NCBI GenBank assembly: GCA_900548485.1
Contig: URKL01000056.1
Coordinates: 1 to 9,324 of the forward strand
Direction of reading: 5' to 3'
DNA length: 9,324 bases
DNA from: an uncultured Succinatimonas sp.
Lineage (GTDB): Bacteria > Pseudomonadota > Gammaproteobacteria > Enterobacterales > Succinivibrionaceae
The position numbers and the translations under genes were made by a program. A model generated the notes under the pieces. It was not told where the DNA came from. It did no database searches and saw only the letters and a list, made by a program, of their open reading frames with translations. Positions within the stretch are counted from its first letter, which is position 1. The number at the start of each line of letters is the position of its first letter. Shown here piece after piece: positions 5,229 to 9,324 of the stretch.

Positions 5229-8200
5229 ATGATTATCATGCGTGGTTCGTCGGCCGTTTCATCGTTCCGAATTGAGAAATTACTTCAAGCCTTTGAGTCT
5301 GAAGGCATCAAGGTTAAATCTATCTGTGCTAACTTCATCCATCTTGTTGATGTTGAAGCTGATTTAACTGCTGAGGAGAAGGTAGTTTTAGAAAAAATTC
5401 TAAGCTATGGACCTTCTTCTGCAAGTGTTAACGAGGATGGTGATTTATTCTTCGTCGTACCCCGTGTCGGAACCATTTCTCCGTGGTCTTCTAAGGCTAC
5501 CGATATTGCCCATAATTGTGGCTTAACTAAGATTAGAAGAGTCGAGCGTGGTATTGCTTGGCATATTGTTGCAACTTCAGGTTCTTTTTCTCAAGCAGAA
5601 CGTCAGTGCATCACCTCTTACATTTATGATCGCATGATGGAAAATGTTTTTGATAGCATTGATGCAGGCGTAGCTTTATTTGAAAGACAGACCCCTAAGC
5701 CTTATAACACTGTAGCTTTAACTACAGGCGGTATGGAGGCTTTAAAGGAGGCTAATGTTAATTTGGGTTTAGCCTTATCTGAGCCTGAGATGGAATATCT
5801 ATTAGATAGCTTCAAAGATTTAGGCCGTGATCCTACTGATATTGAACTTTATATGTTTGCTCAGATGAATTCTGAGCACTGCCGTCATAAGGTTTTCAAT
5901 GCCGCTTGGGAAATTGATGGTAAGAACGAGGAAAACTCTCTCTTTGGTATGATTCGCAATACCTATAAGACTCATCCTGAGTATGTATTATCTGCTTATA
6001 AAGATAATGCGGCTGTTATGGAAGGTTCTAAAGCCGGTCGTTTCTATCCTAATCCAGATCATCAATGGGCTTATCATGAAGAAGACATGCCGATTTTGAT
6101 GAAGGTTGAGACTCACAACCATCCAACTGCCATCTCTCCGTTCCCAGGTGCTGCCACAGGTTCAGGTGGTGAAATCCGTGATGAGGGTGCAACTGGTGTA
6201 GGTTCTCGTCCTAAAGCTGGTGTTTGCGGTTTTACAGTTTCTAACTTACGTATCCCTGATGCTATCAGACCTTGGGAGCAAGACTTTGGTAAACCTGATC
6301 GTTTAGCTTCTGCTTTGCAGATTATGATTGAAGGTCCGTTAGGTGCTGCTAGCTTCAACAATGAGTTTGGTCGTCCTAATCTCTGTGGATATTTCCGTAC
6401 CTATGAGGAAGAAGTTTGTTCTTTCAATGGTCGTGAAGTCCGTGGTTACCACAAGCCGATTATGCTTGCTGGTGGTTGGGGTAATATCCGCCGTCAACAC
6501 ATTAACAAAGATCATATCGATCCAGGTGCAAAACTTATCGTTTTAGGCGGTCCTGCCATGAACATCGGCTTAGGTGGTGGTGCAGCCTCATCTATGAATT
6601 CTGGTGCTTCCTCTGCAGATTTAGACTTTGCCTCTGTTCAGCGTGGTAACCCTGAGATGCAACGTCGTTGCCAAGAGGTTATTGATGCTTGCTGGGAGTT
6701 AGGCGATAAGAATCCTATCATGTTTATTCATGATGTTGGTGCAGGTGGCTTGTCTAACGCAATGCCTGAATTAGTTTCTGATGGTGGCGTCGGTGGACGT
6801 TTCAACTTACGTGCTATTCCTAATGATGAGCCGGGAATGACTCCTTTACAGATTTGGTGTAATGAGTCTCAGGAACGTTATGTTTTAGCTGTAATGCCAG
6901 AGCGTTTTGATGTCTTTGAGGCTTTCTGTAAGCGTGAGCGTGCTCAATATGCTGTAATCGGTGAAGCTACTGCTGAAAGACGTGTTGTTTTAGAAGATCC
7001 TTACTTTGGTAATAATCCTATCGATTTACCTTTAGATATCCTCTTAGGTAAACCTCCGCGTGTACATAAGAAAGTTGTTAGTGCAACTCAGAATTCTCCT
7101 GAATTTAATGCAGAGGGTATTAGTGTTAAGGATGCTTGTGAGCGCGTTTTACGTTTGCCGTCTGTAGCTGAAAAGACCTTCTTAATTACCATTGGTGATC
7201 GTTCTGTTACAGGCTCTGTTGCCCGTGATCAGATGGTAGGTCCTTGGCAGGTTCCGGTATCTGATGTTGCTGTTACTGCTGCTTCTTATGATAGTTATCA
7301 TGGTGAAGCCGGTGCTATGGGTGAGAGAACCCCTGTTGCTTTATTAGATCATGGCGCTTCTGTACGTTTGGCTGTAGCTGAGGCTGTAACTAATATTGCC
7401 GCCGCTGATATCGGTGAGTTAAATCGTGTCAAGTTATCTGCAAACTGGATGGCTCCTAATGGTCACCCAGGTGAGGATGCAGGTTTATTTGAGGCAGTAC
7501 GTACCTTAGGTATGGAGATTTGTCCTGAGTTGGGTATAACTGTTCCTGTAGGTAAAGACTCCATGTCCATGAAGACTACTTGGGAGCAGGACGGTAAGAC
7601 TCGTACAGTAACTGCCCCTATGTCTTTAATTGTTACTGCTTTTGCTCGTGTTGAGGATGTAAGACGTACCTTAACTCCGCAATTACGTACTGATAAGGGC
7701 CAGACTTCTTTAATCTATGTTGATTTAGGTGAAAGACAGAACCGTTTAGGTGGTTCTGCTTTAGCTCAGGTTTATCGTCAATTAGGAAATAAGTGTGCTA
7801 ACTTAGATCATCCGATAAGACTTAAAGGCCTGTTTGATGCTGTACAATTCTTAAATCGTAATAATAAGATTTTAGCTTATCATGATATTTCCGATGGCGG
7901 TTTATTTACCACTATCTGTGAAATGGCTTTTGCCGGTCATACTGGTGTTGACGTCAAGATGGATGTCTTAGGTGGTTGTGATTTAGGAGTTCTCTTTGCT
8001 GAAGAACCTGGTGTAGTCATGCAGGTTTTGACGGAGGATGTTGAGACTGTCTTGAATATCCTCTCAGGCCATGGCTTAGCTAATTGTTCTTTTGACATTG
8101 GCTCTTTAAGAGATGATGATCGTATTGTCTTTAGCCGTGATGGAATTGATGTTGTCAATGAAGAGCGTAGCTACTTCAGAACCATTTGGGCTGAGACTAC

Positions 8201-9122
8201 CTATCAGATGCAAAAGTTGCGTGATAACCCTGAGTGTGCACGTCAAGAGTTTGAGTCTAAGCAGGAATCTGATGATAAGGGCTTATTTGTAAACTTAAGC
8301 TATGACTTAAATGAGGATGTAGCCGCACCATATATTTCAAGCGGTATCAATCCTAAGATTGCTATTTTACGTGAGCAGGGTGTTAACTCTCAAAGCGAAA
8401 TGGCTGCAGCCTTTAACCGTGCCGGCTTTAATTGTATTGATGTGCATATGAGCGATATTCTTTCAGGCGCTGTTAAGTTAGATGACTTTAAGGGTTTTGC
8501 CGCTTGTGGAGGCTTCTCTTATGGTGACGTTTTAGGTGCAGGTGAGGGTTGGGCTAAGTCAGTGCTCTTTAACTCTAAAGCTTTTGATGAGTTTGCTCGT
8601 TTCTTCAATCGTAAAGATACCTTTGCTTTAGGTGTTTGTAACGGTTGCCAGATGATGTCAACTTTAAGCAGTTTGATTCCTGGTGCAGAGAATTGGCCTC
8701 GCTTTGTAACTAATAAGTCAGAGCGCTTTGAGGCTCGTTTTGTGGAAGTAGAGATTACTCAAAGCCCATCTATCCTTTTTGCTAATATGCAAGGTTCTAT
8801 GATGCCGATTGTGGTATCTCATGGTGAGGGTAGAGCTGAGTTTAAGAGTGATGCCCAGTTACAGGCTTTAAAGAATGCTAACTTAGTTGCAGCTCGTTAT
8901 GTCGATCACAACGGTAAACCTACTGAGGTATATCCACTAAATCCTAATGGTTCTCCTGAGGGTATTACTTCTGTAACTACTCCTGATGGACGTTTCACCG
9001 TTATGATGCCTCATCCTGAGCGTGTAATGCGTGCAATCTGTAACTCTTGGCATCCTGATTCTTGGCGTGAGGATAGTCCTTGGGTACGCTTATTCCGTAA
9101 TGCGCGTGTATTTGTTGGCTAA
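5229..9122 (+). CDS. purL: Phosphoribosylformylglycinamidine synthase, long single-chain form
   Basis: Cytoplasmic enzyme of de novo purine synthesis: FGAR + ATP + glutamine gives FGAM + ADP + Pi + glutamate. The 1297 residues match the family (E. coli 1295) and align without obvious gaps. An N-terminal PurS-like domain ([15 protein letters not shown]) and a linker lead to the FGAM synthetase core. Its signature NSEHCRH lies at 214-220, with His217 matching the catalytic His216 of the Salmonella enzyme. Glycine-rich ATP-site motifs follow, such as [12 protein letters not shown] from 440. The glutaminase domain runs from about 1042. Its nucleophile is Cys1137 in GVCNGCQMM, and its partners are His1262 and Glu1264 in PHPERV. 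The ATG at 5229 is preferred because AGGA (5216-5219) sits nine bases before it; the alternative ATG at 5238 would be 18 bases away. It stands alone between its own promoter and terminator. Confidence 0.98.
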   Translation: MIIMRGSSAVSSFRIEKLLQAFESEGIKVKSICANFIHLVDVEADLTAEEKVVLEKILSYGPSSASVNEDGDLFFVVPRVGTISPWSSKATDIAHNCGLTKIRRVERGIAWHIVATSGSFSQAERQCITSYIYDRMMENVFDSIDAGVALFERQTPKPYNTVALTTGGMEALKEANVNLGLALSEPEMEYLLDSFKDLGRDPTDIELYMFAQMNSEHCRHKVFNAAWEIDGKNEENSLFGMIRNTYKTHPEYVLSAYKDNAAVMEGSKAGRFYPNPDHQWAYHEEDMPILMKVETHNHPTAISPFPGAATGSGGEIRDEGATGVGSRPKAGVCGFTVSNLRIPDAIRPWEQDFGKPDRLASALQIMIEGPLGAASFNNEFGRPNLCGYFRTYEEEVCSFNGREVRGYHKPIMLAGGWGNIRRQHINKDHIDPGAKLIVLGGPAMNIGLGGGAASSMNSGASSADLDFASVQRGNPEMQRRCQEVIDACWELGDKNPIMFIHDVGAGGLSNAMPELVSDGGVGGRFNLRAIPNDEPGMTPLQIWCNESQERYVLAVMPERFDVFEAFCKRERAQYAVIGEATAERRVVLEDPYFGNNPIDLPLDILLGKPPRVHKKVVSATQNSPEFNAEGISVKDACERVLRLPSVAEKTFLITIGDRSVTGSVARDQMVGPWQVPVSDVAVTAASYDSYHGEAGAMGERTPVALLDHGASVRLAVAEAVTNIAAADIGELNRVKLSANWMAPNGHPGEDAGLFEAVRTLGMEICPELGITVPVGKDSMSMKTTWEQDGKTRTVTAPMSLIVTAFARVEDVRRTLTPQLRTDKGQTSLIYVDLGERQNRLGGSALAQVYRQLGNKCANLDHPIRLKGLFDAVQFLNRNNKILAYHDISDGGLFTTICEMAFAGHTGVDVKMDVLGGCDLGVLFAEEPGVVMQVLTEDVETVLNILSGHGLANCSFDIGSLRDDDRIVFSRDGIDVVNEERSYFRTIWAETTYQMQKLRDNPECARQEFESKQESDDKGLFVNLSYDLNEDVAAPYISSGINPKIAILREQGVNSQSEMAAAFNRAGFNCIDVHMSDILSGAVKLDDFKGFAACGGFSYGDVLGAGEGWAKSVLFNSKAFDEFARFFNRKDTFALGVCNGCQMMSTLSSLIPGAENWPRFVTNKSERFEARFVEVEITQSPSILFANMQGSMMPIVVSHGEGRAEFKSDAQLQALKNANLVAARYVDHNGKPTEVYPLNPNGSPEGITSVTTPDGRFTVMMPHPERVMRAICNSWHPDSWREDSPWVRLFRNARVFVG

Positions 9123-9132
9123 TCTATGATTA

Positions 9133-9163
9133 AAAAATGCCCTCGATATTGGGGGCATTTTTG
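9133..9163 (+). terminator. Strong intrinsic terminator of purL
   Basis: AAAAATGCCC (9133-9142) pairs perfectly with GGGCATTTTT (9153-9162). A T-G wobble and a C-G pair extend the stem inward around a 6-base loop. The T run of the right arm serves as the U tract. It starts 10 bases after the purL stop. The A run on the left means it could also act on the minus strand, for the convergent frame at the right edge. Confidence 0.9.
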
Positions 9164-9170
9164 TTAATAT

Positions 9171-9212
9171 AATTGTATTTTCAAAACCTATATATGTTTT
9201 GAAAATACAATT
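9171..9212. repeat. Perfect 17-bp inverted repeat with 8-base spacer
   Basis: AATTGTATTTTCAAAAC (9171-9187) and its exact reverse complement (9196-9212) flank CTATATAT. Only three of the 17 pairs are G-C. It lies 8 bases past the purL terminator and 17 bases beyond the stop of the edge reading frame on the minus strand. Without a T tract on either side it is not a standard terminator. It could be a hairpin at the end of a mobile element, a 3'-end stabiliser, or a protein-binding palindrome. Confidence 0.85.
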
Positions 9213-9229
9213 TATTCTTCAATAATTTC

Positions 9230-9322
9230 TCAAAACATCTCAAGTCTAACCTTAAAATTTTTTATGAGTGATATTTTTTTACAAATGTCGGGGTCTTCTT
9301 CTTTCATATTCTCACGTTCCTG
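9230..9322 (-). CDS. 3' end of an unidentified minus-strand reading frame (cut by window edge)
   Basis: The only minus-strand frame open from the right edge gives 30 residues and then TGA at 9232-9230. It starts QERENMKEEDPDICKK and ends KVRLEMF. The piece is charged and probably helical. I do not recognise a family. The other two minus frames close within about 20 bases of the edge. Thirty open codons in AT-rich DNA could arise by chance, so this is tentative. The convergent position against purL, with hairpins between the two stops, is what a real gene end would look like. The adjacent long palindrome leaves open that it belongs to an insertion sequence, but nothing in the residues shows this. 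Confidence 0.4.
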   Translation of the reverse strand, partial: QERENMKEEDPDICKKISLIKNFKVRLEMF

Positions 9323-9324
9323 AT

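Noticed and set aside
6113..6361. Minus- and plus-strand open frames inside purL (6113-6361, 6343-6546, 7937-8158) and in der (4343-4534)
   Set aside because: They overlap unbroken, strongly conserved coding sequence, and their translations show no family features.

Overview
The window looks like ordinary chromosome from an AT-rich gammaproteobacterium. The order hisS-yfgM-bamB-der, all on the + strand, is the gammaproteobacterial arrangement known from E. coli. The long single-chain PurL also matches the gammaproteobacterial form closely. Coding sequence favours TTA leucine and CGT arginine codons. A host-associated anaerobe such as a member of the Succinivibrionaceae would fit, but that is an inference from composition and protein character, not something the sequence proves.

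Layout. Positions 1-400 hold the C-terminal part of histidyl-tRNA synthetase, cut by the window edge. YfgM (416-1114), the outer-membrane assembly lipoprotein BamB (1166-2770) and the double-GTPase ribosome assembly factor Der (2854-4626) follow. Terminator-like hairpins separate yfgM from bamB, bamB from der, and der from what follows. Positions 4832-4966 hold a 44-residue, very basic protein on the minus strand. It has its own extended -10 promoter, a good Shine-Dalgarno sequence and its own terminator, and I cannot assign it to a known family. A divergent intergenic region leads into purL (5229-9122), which ends in a strong terminator. The last 160 bases hold a perfect 17-bp inverted repeat and the 3' end of an unidentified minus-strand reading frame.

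How they work together. hisS serves translation. YfgM and BamB act at the inner and outer membrane in envelope protein biogenesis. Der acts in 50S subunit maturation. purL is a separate unit for de novo purine synthesis.

The unusual points are the 44-aa basic protein, the roughly 140-residue C-terminal extension of BamB carrying exact-length heptad repeats, the long linker and basic tail of Der, the hairpins placed between operon genes with no room for a downstream promoter, and the long palindrome at the right edge. I see no CRISPR array, tRNA, rRNA, complete mobile element or defence system. Nothing here amounts to a clear new multi-gene system.
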